DNA of 64,000 bases from DASRHD01 sp035485575 (GTDB taxonomy: Bacteria; Verrucomicrobiota; Verrucomicrobiia; Opitutales; Opitutaceae), in NCBI GenBank assembly GCA_035485575.1, contig DATHNW010000011.1, positions 29,031 through 93,030 of the forward strand, given 5' to 3'. The stretch's first letter is position 1. Each line of letters opens with the position of its first letter. Both the position numbers and the translations under genes were made by a program. Of the stretch, positions 1 to 8,974 are shown piece by piece. Below the pieces are notes generated by a model. That model had not been told where the DNA came from, ran no database searches, and saw only the letters and a list, made by a program, of their open reading frames with translations.

Positions 1-945
1 GCCAACGGTTTTGTCCACTCGATGGAGGCCTATGCTTTCTGGCGTTTCATGGCGGGCGTCGGCTTGGCGGGCGAACTCGGCGGCAGCATCACGCTGGTTT
101 CCGAGGTGCTGTCGAAGGAGGCGCGCGGCTATGGCACGATGATCGTCGCGACGGTCGGCGTGCTGGGCGCGGTCGCGGGCGGCTTGGTGGCCGACCTCGT
201 GCACTGGCGCACGGCTTATTTCATCGGCGGCGGGCTCGGGCTGGCGTTGCTGGCGCTGCGGGTGAGCGTCGTCGAATCCGGCATGTTCAAGCAGATGCAG
301 GCCAGCGGGGCGGAACTTTCCCGCGGCCGTTTTCTCTCCCTGTTTTCCAGCTGGGCGCGTTTTGGAAAATATCTCCGCTGCATCCTGATCGGCCTGCCGA
401 GCTGGTTCGTCGTCGGTGTGCTGGTCACATTCTCGCCCGAATTCGCGAAGGCGTTGCACATCGAGGGTGAGATCAAGGCCAACTACGCGGTGCTGTTCGT
501 CTATCTTGGGCTGGCGTTCGGCGATTTTGCCAGCGGGTACATCAGCCAGGTGATGCGCTCGCGCAAGAAAGTCGTCCTGGGCTTCATCCTGTTCACGCTT
601 GTGGCCGTCGCGGTGTATTTCCTGTCGGCCGGGCAGAGTGCCGCGGTGTTTTATACAATCGTGCTGCTGCTGGGCATCGGCATCGGCTACTGGGCGATAT
701 TCGTCACCATCGCCGCGGAGCAGTTTGGCACCAATATCCGTGCCACGGTGGCGACGACGGTGCCGAATTTCGTGCGCGGTGCGGTCGTGCCCATCACGCT
801 CGGTTTCAATTACTGCAAAGGGCAGTTCGGCATCATTCCCGGCGCCGTGCTGGTCGGGCTAATCTGCATCTTCGTCGCACTCTGGGCGCTGGCCGGACTC
901 GAGGAAACCCACGGCAAGGACCTCAATTACCTCGAGCTGATCTAG
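1..945 (+). CDS. MFS transporter, C-terminal part (5' end outside window)
   Basis: The frame is open from base 1 and ends at a TAG at 943-945, so only the last 314 residues of a major facilitator protein are present. Several hydrophobic segments are visible. An MFS-like loop follows an early Gly-rich helix (GVGLAGELGGSITLV), and an SREK-type basic loop (MRSRKKV) separates two helices in the second half. Substrate is not predictable from this part. The ATG at 22 is probably internal. A strong bidirectional hairpin follows and separates the gene from the convergent pfp gene. Confidence 0.8.
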   Translation, partial: ANGFVHSMEAYAFWRFMAGVGLAGELGGSITLVSEVLSKEARGYGTMIVATVGVLGAVAGGLVADLVHWRTAYFIGGGLGLALLALRVSVVESGMFKQMQASGAELSRGRFLSLFSSWARFGKYLRCILIGLPSWFVVGVLVTFSPEFAKALHIEGEIKANYAVLFVYLGLAFGDFASGYISQVMRSRKKVVLGFILFTLVAVAVYFLSAGQSAAVFYTIVLLLGIGIGYWAIFVTIAAEQFGTNIRATVATTVPNFVRGAVVPITLGFNYCKGQFGIIPGAVLVGLICIFVALWALAGLEETHGKDLNYLELI

Positions 946-960
946 CCGCCGGGACAAAGA

Positions 961-988
961 AAAAGGCGGCCGTTGCGGGCCGCCTTTT
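961..988. terminator. Bidirectional intrinsic terminator between the MFS gene and pfp
   Basis: An 11-bp perfect stem is formed by 961-971 (AAAAGGCGGCC) and 978-988, with a 6-nt loop. It has an A-tract on one side and a T-tract on the other, so it can end transcription from both convergent genes. Confidence 0.9.
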
Positions 989-1006
989 GATGCAAAGTAT
1001 CAATGC

Positions 1007-2263
1007 TCAGGTCTCGTAGGAAGGCAGGGTCTTGTCCACGCGGACCTTCTCGAGGCGCACGAAATGCGGCAGACCGGTATCGTAGGGCACCGTGACTTCG
1101 CCCTGGATGAGCGGCTGGGCGTAGCGGAGGAACTGGAAGTTCATGCTGACGCCGTCCTCGTTGATCCATTCACGCGGCAGTTTCTTGGTGCCGTTGGCGA
1201 TGTCGCTGAGGGGGGTGAGGCCGGTTTCGCAGGTGTAGTGGTCGGTGTCGCCGCGGACGAGCGTGACCATCTTGTCGGTCTCGCCGGAGACGGCGGCGCG
1301 CACGGCGGCCTGGCCGGCGAGGTAGGCCTCATCGTTGTCGGTCTTCGACGAGCAATGCGCGGCGGCGCGCTGGGCGATGCCGAACTTGGCGACGCGGGCC
1401 TTGATGCCGGGGAGGTTGGTGGCGACGAGGTCGGCGAGGTATTCACCGACGCCGCCGAGTTGGGCGTGGCCGAAGGCATCGGTGGCGCCGTCGGCGTTGA
1501 CGTAGTTGCCATCGGCATCGACGAGGCCTTCGCCCACGACGACGAGGCAGTATTTCTCGCGGGCGAGGACGCGCTTCACGTCAGCCGCAAATTTTTCGGG
1601 GCTGAAGGCGATTTCGGGCAGAAGGATGATATGGGGCGGGTCGTGCGGGTGCTCGCGGCGCTTGGCGAGCGAGGCGCCGGCGGCGATCCAGCCGGCGCTG
1701 CGGCCCATGACCTCGACGATGGAGACAAGGTCGTGCTGGCCCATGGCCTCGTTGTCGGCCGCGATCTCGCGCACGGTGGTGGCGACGTACTTGATGACGC
1801 TGCCATAGCCGGGGCAGTGGTCGGTGACGACCAGGTCGTTGTCGATGGTCTTGGGCACGCCGATGACGCGCATTTCCCAGCCCTGCTGCTGGGCGAGCTT
1901 GGAAATCTTGTCAGCGGTGTCCTGCGAGTCGTTGCCGCCGCAGTAGAAAAAGTAGCGGATGTTGTGCGCCTTGAAGACCTCGATGATGCGTTCGAAGTCC
2001 TGCTGCTTCTTGAGCTTGTAACGGACGGTGCCGAGGGCGGCGCCGGGCGAGTGGCGGAGGGCGCGGATCTGCTGCTGCGACTCGGCGGCGAGGTCGATGA
2101 GCTCCTCCTGGAGGATGCCGAGCACGCCATTGAAGCTGCCGTAGATCTCCTCGACGCAGTCGTGGTTGAGCGCTTCGGCGACGACGCCGGCAACGCTGGC
2201 ATTGATGACGGCGGTGGGGCCGCCAGATTGGCCCACCAAGACATTTCCTACGAGTTCAGCCAT
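1007..2263 (-). CDS. pfp: Pyrophosphate--fructose 6-phosphate 1-phosphotransferase
   Basis: 418 residues. Cytoplasmic glycolytic enzyme that interconverts fructose 6-phosphate and fructose 1,6-bisphosphate with PPi as phosphoryl donor. The N-terminal GQSGGPT loop is at about 11-17. GGNDS is at 109-113, PKTIDND at 137-143 and MGRSAGW at 186-192. In the PFK family, Asp in the second variable position of GGxDS and Lys in PKTIDND are the residues that mark PPi rather than ATP use, so the call rests on the sequence itself. The start gives the expected N-terminus just ahead of the Gly-rich loop. It stands alone, convergent with the MFS gene. Confidence 0.93.
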   Translation of the reverse strand: MAELVGNVLVGQSGGPTAVINASVAGVVAEALNHDCVEEIYGSFNGVLGILQEELIDLAAESQQQIRALRHSPGAALGTVRYKLKKQQDFERIIEVFKAHNIRYFFYCGGNDSQDTADKISKLAQQQGWEMRVIGVPKTIDNDLVVTDHCPGYGSVIKYVATTVREIAADNEAMGQHDLVSIVEVMGRSAGWIAAGASLAKRREHPHDPPHIILLPEIAFSPEKFAADVKRVLAREKYCLVVVGEGLVDADGNYVNADGATDAFGHAQLGGVGEYLADLVATNLPGIKARVAKFGIAQRAAAHCSSKTDNDEAYLAGQAAVRAAVSGETDKMVTLVRGDTDHYTCETGLTPLSDIANGTKKLPREWINEDGVSMNFQFLRYAQPLIQGEVTVPYDTGLPHFVRLEKVRVDKTLPSYET

Positions 2264-2386
2264 GATGAAAGTGAATAAGGGTTCGAAAAACGAGAAAGGC
2301 CAACAAACCGGCAGCGCGCGGCGGAGGCAAACGAAAATTTAGGGACATTGCGCGGCGGATGAAACCCGCGGCGTGCCGCCCCGGGG

Positions 2387-3862
2387 CTAGAGCAGCCGGC
2401 CCGGCCGGTATTGGGCCGCGCGCGGGTGCTTGCGGGCGAGCGGCTTCACCTCGGCGATGAACGCATCCACCTGGTGCGGCGCGGCGCCGACGAAGCGGCT
2501 GTTTTCGGCGAGAATGGCCTGCAGCTGCTTTTTCCCGAGGCCGATGCGCTTGTCGCCCGCGATGCGTGCGAGGAGGTCGGCGTCGCCGTTCGCGCCGCCG
2601 GAACGCAGGGCCTTGGCGGCGGCCAGGGCGTGCTCCTTGATGGCGGCGTGCGCGGTTTCGCGGCCGGCGCCGTGTTTCACGGCTTCCATCAGGATCGTGG
2701 TCGTGGCGAGAAAGGGCAGGTTGCGCTCGTTTTCGGCGGCGATGGCGGCGGGGAAGATCTCCATCTGCGCGAGCACGGCGAGGAAGGTTTCAAACAGCCC
2801 GTCGATCGCGAAGAACGCATCGGGCAGCGCAACGCGGCGCACGACCGAGCAGGAGACGTCGCCTTCGTTCCATTGGTGACCGGCGAGGCCGGCGGTCATC
2901 GCGACATGTCCGCTGAGCACGGTGGCGAAGCCGCAGATGCGCTCGCAGTTGCGCGCATTGACCTTGTGCGGCATGGCCGATGAACCCACCTGGCCCTCTT
3001 GGAATCCCTCCGTGAGCAGGCCCTGTCCGGCCATGAGCCGCAGGGTGATGGCGAAGCTCGAAGCGGCCGAGGCCAGCTGGTATAGAGCGCTGACGACGTC
3101 GAAATCGAGGCTGCGCGGGTAAACCTGTCCGACCGCCGCCAGCGACGCGCGGAAGCCGAGGTGCTTGAGCACGCGGGCCTCGAGCTCGATGACCTTGTCG
3201 GCGCGGCCGCCGAGGAGCGTGAGCTGGTCGAGCTGGGTGCCGACCGCGCCTTTCAGGCCGCGCACGGGATAGCGTTCGATGAGATCCTCGAGCCGGGCGA
3301 AAGCGAGCAGCAGCTCCTGGCCGAACATCGCGAAGCGCTTGCCGAGCGTGGTGGGCTGCGCGGGGACGTTGTGCGTGCGCCCGGTGATCATCACGTCGCG
3401 GTGCGTCTCAGCCTGGCGCGCGAGCGCGAGCAGCGCGGCGACGGCCTTGGTGTGGACGACCTTGAGGGCGCGGAAAATCTGCAGTTGCTCGACATTTTCC
3501 GTGAGATCGCGGCTAGTCAGCCCGAGATGGATGAACTGGCGGTTGGCCAGCTCGGAGAATTCCTCGATGCGGGCCTTCACGTCGTGGAGCGTGACGCGCT
3601 CGCGCTTGGCGATAGAGGTGAGGTTGACGAGGCTTTTGATGCGCTCGTAGTCCTTGATCGCGTCGGCGGGGATGGGCACACCGAGATCCTTCTGCGCCTT
3701 CATGACGGCGATCCAGAAATCGCGCTCGAGGAGCACGCGGCCGGGCGCAGACCAGATATCCTTCATGGCCGGCGACGCGTAGCGCTCGGCCAGGACATTG
3801 GCGATGGGCGCAGGCGGCGGGGCGGGGTCGGCAGTGGCGGGAGCAGGCGAGGAGGTTTTCAA
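2387..3862 (-). CDS. purB: Adenylosuccinate lyase
   Basis: 491 residues. Cleaves adenylosuccinate to AMP and SAICAR to AICAR in purine synthesis. The fumarase/aspartase superfamily signature GSSAMPHK is at 293-300. The general-base region TGRTHNVPAQPTT is around 160-172, and HLGLTSRDLTEN is near 112-123. The first 20 residues are rich in Ala and Pro and may not be translated, but no better ATG lies before the conserved NVLAERYASPAMKDIW region. Downstream of holA on the same strand with a 76-bp gap. Confidence 0.92.
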   Translation of the reverse strand: MKTSSPAPATADPAPPPAPIANVLAERYASPAMKDIWSAPGRVLLERDFWIAVMKAQKDLGVPIPADAIKDYERIKSLVNLTSIAKRERVTLHDVKARIEEFSELANRQFIHLGLTSRDLTENVEQLQIFRALKVVHTKAVAALLALARQAETHRDVMITGRTHNVPAQPTTLGKRFAMFGQELLLAFARLEDLIERYPVRGLKGAVGTQLDQLTLLGGRADKVIELEARVLKHLGFRASLAAVGQVYPRSLDFDVVSALYQLASAASSFAITLRLMAGQGLLTEGFQEGQVGSSAMPHKVNARNCERICGFATVLSGHVAMTAGLAGHQWNEGDVSCSVVRRVALPDAFFAIDGLFETFLAVLAQMEIFPAAIAAENERNLPFLATTTILMEAVKHGAGRETAHAAIKEHALAAAKALRSGGANGDADLLARIAGDKRIGLGKKQLQAILAENSRFVGAAPHQVDAFIAEVKPLARKHPRAAQYRPGRLL

Positions 3863-3938
3863 CGTCGAAGGGCTCCACGCATAACAATCGCCGCGGCGTT
3901 GACGACTGAAAAGAGGCGGATTTTGCGCCGCGTAAACT

Positions 3939-5036
3939 TCACGTCAAACACCGTACGGCCAGCGCGTGCAGCACCTCTTCCTGCTCATTGGGCCGGCGGA
4001 TGATTTCCTCGAAGGCGGAGATGAATTCGCGCTGGTTGTCGATGAGCCGGCGCAGCCCGGGCAGCTTCGCGCCGGCGAGCTTGCCGAGATACCACGGGTT
4101 CTGCGTGAAGACGTTGAAGGAGCTTTTCTCGGCCGCGGCCTCGCCGAATTTCGCGGCATGCATCGCGGCCGCGGCGGGCAGGCCGTCCACGCCGCGCGGA
4201 CCGAGCCGCACGTCGCCGCCGTCGAGCAGCGCACGGAGCTGGAGCAGGATGCGGTTGCGGTTTTGCAGCGCGCTGATGACCGGGCGGGCATCGCCACCGG
4301 TGAAGAAATGCCGGTGCAGCGCGGTGAGCGTCCATTTCAGGTCGCCGCTGAAAAACGCCTCGGCGGTCTCGAAAAAATCGCCCTCGGCGACATTCGGCGT
4401 GAGCTCGGCGACGTGCGCCTCCTCGATGGCGGTGCTTTCGCCGGCGAAATTCGCGAGCTTGCGCACCTCCTCGACCAGCAGGCGGCTGTTGGCACCGATC
4501 CGGGCGAGAAGAAGGTCGACTGCGCCGGGCGCAAAGGTCGCGCCGAGGGCGCGTGCCTCGGCGAGCACGACCCCCGCGAGCGCCTCGCCGCCGGCTTCGC
4601 TGTCGCCGCCGACGAGCGCGAAATCGGCGTTTTTTTCGCACCATTTCGGAAACGCGCGGCGGCGGTCCACCGGCGCGGCAGTGACGAGCGCGGCGACTTC
4701 GGCCGGATCTATCTTTCCCAAAAGCGCCTGCAGGTCCTCGACGAGCCGGAGCGTGCCCTCGGCGCGGCCGGTGACGCTCTCAGCGAGGAAATTCACGTCC
4801 TTCAGCCAGATGACGCGGCGGCCGCCGAACATCGGCACGGTCTGTACGGCCTCGCGGAAACGGTTCACCGCCGTCTCGACCTCGCCGACGTTGGCCGCGA
4901 AGCCGTTGACGACTTCACGCGAGAACTCGTCGGCGCCCGTCTCCGCGGCGAGCGCGTCGAAACGCTGCTGGCCGGCGCGCTGCACGAGAAACTCGTCGGC
5001 GCCGCAGACGAAGGCGAAGGCTTTGGGCGCGGGCAT
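3939..5036 (-). CDS. holA: DNA polymerase III subunit delta
   Basis: About 365 residues from the ATG at 5036. This start is preferred over an upstream ATG at 5087 because the protein then begins MPAPKAFAFVCGADEFLV, matching the delta-subunit start in which a short strand leads to the G-x-D/E-x-x-L element. Clamp-loader subunit that opens the beta sliding clamp. The N-terminal domain is followed by a helical C-terminal region ending near NEQEEVLHALAVRCL. Divergent from arnT, with an 87-bp intergenic region. Confidence 0.8.
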   Translation of the reverse strand: MPAPKAFAFVCGADEFLVQRAGQQRFDALAAETGADEFSREVVNGFAANVGEVETAVNRFREAVQTVPMFGGRRVIWLKDVNFLAESVTGRAEGTLRLVEDLQALLGKIDPAEVAALVTAAPVDRRRAFPKWCEKNADFALVGGDSEAGGEALAGVVLAEARALGATFAPGAVDLLLARIGANSRLLVEEVRKLANFAGESTAIEEAHVAELTPNVAEGDFFETAEAFFSGDLKWTLTALHRHFFTGGDARPVISALQNRNRILLQLRALLDGGDVRLGPRGVDGLPAAAAMHAAKFGEAAAEKSSFNVFTQNPWYLGKLAGAKLPGLRRLIDNQREFISAFEEIIRRPNEQEEVLHALAVRCLT

Positions 5037-5123
5037 GCGTCTGGTTTGGCCGGGCGGCGGGCGGAACGAAACGAAAAAAATCGCCAAAGTCGCGGCGGGA
5101 CTGTGAGAGTGCGCGTGATTTTC

Positions 5124-6836
5124 ATGCAGATTTTCGCCAAACCCCGCCCGGCGCCGCGCGAAATTTGGGCCCGCGACCTGTTGTTGCTGGCGCTCTGCGT
5201 GGGCGCGCTGTTTTTTTTCGGGCTGGGGAATTATCCGCTGCAGAATCCCGATGAGGGGCGTTATGCGGAGATTCCGCGCGAGATGGTGGCGACAGGCGAT
5301 TTCGTGACGCCGCGGCTCAACGGCGTGAAATATTTTGAAAAGCCGCCGCTGTTTTACTGGTGCGTGGCGGCATCGGTGAAGCTATTTGGCGGGGAGGAAT
5401 GGACGCTGCGCGCCTGGCCGGCGATGTTCGCGGTCGCTGGCGTGCTGATGACATACGCGGCCGGACTTTCCCTTTACGGCCGCACGGTGGGCCTGGCGGG
5501 CGCGGTGGTGCTGGCGACGTCGCTGTTTTACTTCGCGCTCGCGCACGTGCTCATCATCGACATGGCGGTGTCGGTGCTGATCTCTGGCGTGCTATTTGCG
5601 TTCATCACGGGCGTGCAGGCGGAGCCGGGGCGGCGGAGGCGCACGCTGTTTTACGCGCTCTATGTCTGTGCGGCGCTGGCTACGCTGGCGAAGGGGCTGA
5701 TCGGCTTCCTGCTGCCGGGCGCGGTGATGTTTTTATGGCTGCTGATTTTCAATGAGTGGCGGCGCCTGCGGCCATTTTACCTGCCCACCGGCGCGCTGAT
5801 CTTTCTGGCGATTGCGGCGCCGTGGCACGTGCTGGCCGGGCTGGCCAACCACTCGCCGGTGAAAGAGCACGATTTTACGTGGTTTTATTTCGTGCGCGAG
5901 CACTGGCTGCGGTTCACGACGGATGTGGATAATCGTGTTGAGCCATTCTGGTGGTTCGCGCCGATCATCCTGGCGGGGCTGTTTCCCTGGATCGCGTTTT
6001 TCGTGCAAAGCTTGCGGCACAACCTGCAAGGCGGCTGGGCCGCGCGCGCTGGCAATTCGGTGGCCTGGTTCTGCGTGGTCTGGGCGGGATTTATCTTTCT
6101 GTTTTTTTCGGCGTCGCACTCGAAGCTTGTGCCTTATGTTTTGCCGGTGGTTCCGCCGCTGGCTCTGCTGATCGGGCGCTATGTGGCGCTCGGCTGGGAA
6201 GTGCCGGCTGAGGCGCCGCTGCGCGTGGGGTTTCGCGTTTACGGTTTTACCGCCGGGGCGCTGGCGATGGCGTTGTTCACGGTCTGGGCGCGCCTGCCAG
6301 CGGACAAGCTGGCGCCTGCGCAGCGCACGGCTCTGGCCCCGTTTGTCACCGTACTGGTATCGGTTCTGTGTACGGGCGGTTTTCTGGTGCCATGGCTGGC
6401 GGCGCGGCGCGGCGCGCGCATGGGCTTGCAGGCGCTGGTGGTGGCGACGGCGGTGTTTTTTATTGTGGTAGTATCCGCATTGCCCTCGGTGATGGATCGA
6501 ACGACGAAGCCGATCGCCGGCCGTCTGCGCCCGGAGCTGAAGCCCGGCGACCGGGTGTTCAGCTATCACCATTTTTTCCATGATCTTCCATTCTACCTTG
6601 GGCGCACAATTGGCACGGTGGAGTCTGCCGACGAGATGGCCTTCGGCATTGCGGCAGAGGATCACAGCGATCGTTATGTCGACGAGGCGGCTTTCCGCCG
6701 GCTCTGGACCGAGCCCGGCCGGGTTTTTGCCGTGGCGCGCCGGAAGGATGTGACGGATCTTTTTGCCGATCCGACGTTCCGATACAAGTTGATCGCCGAG
6801 AGCAACGGCGACATTCTCATCTGCAACCAACCTTAA
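5124..6836 (+). CDS. arnT: ArnT-like lipid A aminoarabinosyl transferase (GT83/PMT superfamily)
   Basis: 570 residues from the ATG at 5124. Inner-membrane glycosyltransferase predicted to move 4-amino-4-deoxy-L-arabinose from undecaprenyl phosphate to lipid A at the periplasmic face. The first helix is followed by the periplasmic loop NPDEGRYAEIPREMVATGDF and then KYFEKPPLFYW, the conserved acidic/aromatic active-site loop of ArnT. About 11-13 hydrophobic segments follow, then a soluble C-terminal domain from about residue 470. The frame is open far upstream (to 3966), but that part is antisense to holA and is not credible coding sequence. First gene of a T-B-C run; arnB starts 10 bp after its stop. 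Confidence 0.88.
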   Translation: MQIFAKPRPAPREIWARDLLLLALCVGALFFFGLGNYPLQNPDEGRYAEIPREMVATGDFVTPRLNGVKYFEKPPLFYWCVAASVKLFGGEEWTLRAWPAMFAVAGVLMTYAAGLSLYGRTVGLAGAVVLATSLFYFALAHVLIIDMAVSVLISGVLFAFITGVQAEPGRRRRTLFYALYVCAALATLAKGLIGFLLPGAVMFLWLLIFNEWRRLRPFYLPTGALIFLAIAAPWHVLAGLANHSPVKEHDFTWFYFVREHWLRFTTDVDNRVEPFWWFAPIILAGLFPWIAFFVQSLRHNLQGGWAARAGNSVAWFCVVWAGFIFLFFSASHSKLVPYVLPVVPPLALLIGRYVALGWEVPAEAPLRVGFRVYGFTAGALAMALFTVWARLPADKLAPAQRTALAPFVTVLVSVLCTGGFLVPWLAARRGARMGLQALVVATAVFFIVVVSALPSVMDRTTKPIAGRLRPELKPGDRVFSYHHFFHDLPFYLGRTIGTVESADEMAFGIAAEDHSDRYVDEAAFRRLWTEPGRVFAVARRKDVTDLFADPTFRYKLIAESNGDILICNQP

Positions 6837-6846
6837 TCGCCGACCC

Positions 6847-8022
6847 ATGTCCGCGCCTTCTGTCGCGTCACCCAAGCCCGCTGCACCGTTCCTGCCGTTC
6901 ACCCGGCCGACCATCGACGATGAAACCATCGCCGGCGTGGCCGAGGTGCTGCGCTCCGGCTGGATCACTTCCGGGCCGCAGGTGAAGGCCTTCGAGGCGA
7001 AGCTCTCCGAGTATTGCGGCGGCCGGCCGGTGCGCGCCTTCAATTCCGGCACGTGCACGATGGAAATCGCCCTGCGCCTGGCGGGCATCGGTCCCGGCCA
7101 TGAGGTCATCACGACCCCGCTTTCGTGGGTTGCGACCAGCAACGTCATCCTCGAGGTCGGCGCGCGGCCGGTCTTCGTCGATATCGATCCGGTCACGCGC
7201 AATATCGATCTCGCCCGCATCGAGGCGGCGATCACACCTGCGACGCGCGCCATTCTCCCGGTTGACCTTTCCGGCCTGCCGGTGGACCGCGACCGGCTCT
7301 ACGCCATCGCAAAAAAGCACAAGCTCCGCGTGGTCGAGGACGCCGCCCAGGCCTTCGGCAGCCTGTGGCAGGGCCGGCGCATCGGCAGCTTCGGTGATTT
7401 CGTGTCGTTCAGTTTCCACCCGAACAAAAACATCACCACCATCGAGGGCGGCTGCCTCGTCCTCAACGACGAGCACGAGGCGAAGCTCGCCGAGCAATAC
7501 CGCCTGCAGGGCGTCGTCCGCTCGGGCCAGGACGGCATGGAGGTCGATCTGGTCGGCGGGAAATTCAACCTTACCGACGTCGCCGCCCGGGTTGGGCTCG
7601 GGCAGCTGCCGCATCTCGATGCATTCACCGCCCGCCGCCGTGAACTCGCCCGCGCTTATCTTGAGCGGCTCGACACGCCCGCGGTCCGCGCGCTCGGCCT
7701 GCGCCTGCCGGTCGCCGACTTTGCGAACAGCAACTGGCACATGTTCCAGGTCATCCTGCCTGAGGAGCGCCTGACGCTCAAGCGCGCCGACGTGATGACG
7801 CAATTGCACACAGCGGGCATCGGCAGTGGCGTGCATTATCCAGCCATCCACCTTTTTGCGCTTTACCGGCGACACGGCTGGAACGACGGCGATTTCCCGC
7901 ACGCGGAATATGCTGGCCGCAACATCCTCACGCTGCCGCTGTTCCCGGCCATGACGCCCGCTGACGTCGCGCGCGTCGCGTCGGCCCTGATCGCGATTCT
8001 TGAAGCCCACCAGAAGCCATGA
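6847..8022 (+). CDS. arnB: UDP-4-amino-4-deoxy-L-arabinose--oxoglutarate aminotransferase
   Basis: 391 residues. PLP aminotransferase of the DegT/DnrJ/EryC1/StrS family that makes UDP-Ara4N from the UDP-4-keto-pentose produced by ArnA. The PLP lysine is K194 in SFHPNKNITTIEGG. VVEDAAQAFGS (162-172) supplies the Asp/Gln that bind the cofactor ring. PFTRPTIDDETIAGVAEVLRS near the N-terminus is typical of the family. The stop overlaps the arnC start (ATGA), so the two are translationally coupled. The family alone would allow other amino-sugar pathways; the arn neighbours fix the role. Confidence 0.9.
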   Translation: MSAPSVASPKPAAPFLPFTRPTIDDETIAGVAEVLRSGWITSGPQVKAFEAKLSEYCGGRPVRAFNSGTCTMEIALRLAGIGPGHEVITTPLSWVATSNVILEVGARPVFVDIDPVTRNIDLARIEAAITPATRAILPVDLSGLPVDRDRLYAIAKKHKLRVVEDAAQAFGSLWQGRRIGSFGDFVSFSFHPNKNITTIEGGCLVLNDEHEAKLAEQYRLQGVVRSGQDGMEVDLVGGKFNLTDVAARVGLGQLPHLDAFTARRRELARAYLERLDTPAVRALGLRLPVADFANSNWHMFQVILPEERLTLKRADVMTQLHTAGIGSGVHYPAIHLFALYRRHGWNDGDFPHAEYAGRNILTLPLFPAMTPADVARVASALIAILEAHQKP

Positions 8023-8957
8023 GCGCCATCCCGCAGATTTCCATCGTCATCCCGGTTTTCAACGAGGAGCCCAACCTCCCGACCCTCTTCGCGCGACTTT
8101 ACCCGGTGCTCGACGGCCTCGGCCGTGGCTACGAAGTGATCTTTACCAACGACGGCTCGCACGATCGCTCCTTCGAGCTGCTCAAGGCGCAATACGCCGC
8201 GCGGCCCGATGTCACGCGTGTCATCGATTTCAACGCCAACTACGGCCAGCACATGGCCATCATGGCCGCCTTTGAGCGCGTGCGCGGGGAGATCGTCGTC
8301 ACGCTCGACGCCGATTTGCAGAATCCGCCCGAGGAAATCCCGAAGCTCCTCGCGTTGATCGACGCCGGCCACGATTACGTCGGCGGCTTCCGCCTCAACC
8401 GGCAGGACAGTTTCTTCCGCACCTACGCCTCGAAAATCATCAATTTCGTGCGCAGTCGCATGACCAGCATCGAGATGACCGACCAGGGCTGCATGCTGCG
8501 CGCCTACCGCCGCCCGATCATCGATGCCATCGTGCGCAGCGGCGCGATCAACACCTTCATTCCCGCGCTGGCCTACAGTTTTTCGGGCCACCCAGCCGAA
8601 GTTGGGGTGAAACATGAGGAGCGGCATGCCGGTGTGTCGAACTACTCCTTCTACAAGCTCATCCGCCTGAACTTCGACCTTATCACCGGCTTCTCGCTCG
8701 CACCGCTGCAGTATTTCACGATGTTCGCGCTCGCCTGCTCGGCTGGCAGCCTGCTCCTCGTGCTCGTGCTGGCCTACCGCCGCCTCGTCCTCGGCGCGGA
8801 GGCCGAAGGCATTTTCACCCTCTTCGGCATCCTGTTTTTCCTGCTCAGCGTGGCCATGGTCGGCATCGGCCTCATCGGCGAATATGTCGGCCGCACCTAT
8901 CAGGTCGTCCGCGCCCGCCAGCGGTATCACGTGAAGGAGACGCTGGAGACGAAGTGA
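8019..8957 (+). CDS. arnC: Undecaprenyl-phosphate 4-deoxy-4-formamido-L-arabinose transferase
   Basis: 312 residues. GT2 enzyme that transfers Ara4-formyl-N from UDP to undecaprenyl phosphate on the cytoplasmic side. ISIVIPVFNEEPNL starts the GT-A fold. The metal-binding LDADLQNPPEEIP motif is near residue 96. MTDQGCMLRAYRR and a C-terminal pair of membrane helices (about 228-290) match ArnC, as does the basic tail YQVVRARQRYHVKET. It overlaps arnB by 4 bp. Only 17 bp separate its stop from the end of the convergent fucosidase gene, which breaks the arn run here. Confidence 0.92.
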   Translation: MSAIPQISIVIPVFNEEPNLPTLFARLYPVLDGLGRGYEVIFTNDGSHDRSFELLKAQYAARPDVTRVIDFNANYGQHMAIMAAFERVRGEIVVTLDADLQNPPEEIPKLLALIDAGHDYVGGFRLNRQDSFFRTYASKIINFVRSRMTSIEMTDQGCMLRAYRRPIIDAIVRSGAINTFIPALAYSFSGHPAEVGVKHEERHAGVSNYSFYKLIRLNFDLITGFSLAPLQYFTMFALACSAGSLLLVLVLAYRRLVLGAEAEGIFTLFGILFFLLSVAMVGIGLIGEYVGRTYQVVRARQRYHVKETLETK

Positions 8958-8974
8958 ATGGCGGCCCGCGGGCC

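Noticed and set aside
1064..2278. 404-codon plus-strand frame opposite pfp
   Set aside because: It is the shadow of a strongly recognised PFK gene; its product is a Gly/Ala/Asp/Val-rich string with no family.
3966..5123. 386-codon open frame upstream of arnT on the plus strand
   Set aside because: It is antisense to holA and arises from GC-rich codon bias; composition and repeats are not protein-like, and a good start exists at 5124.
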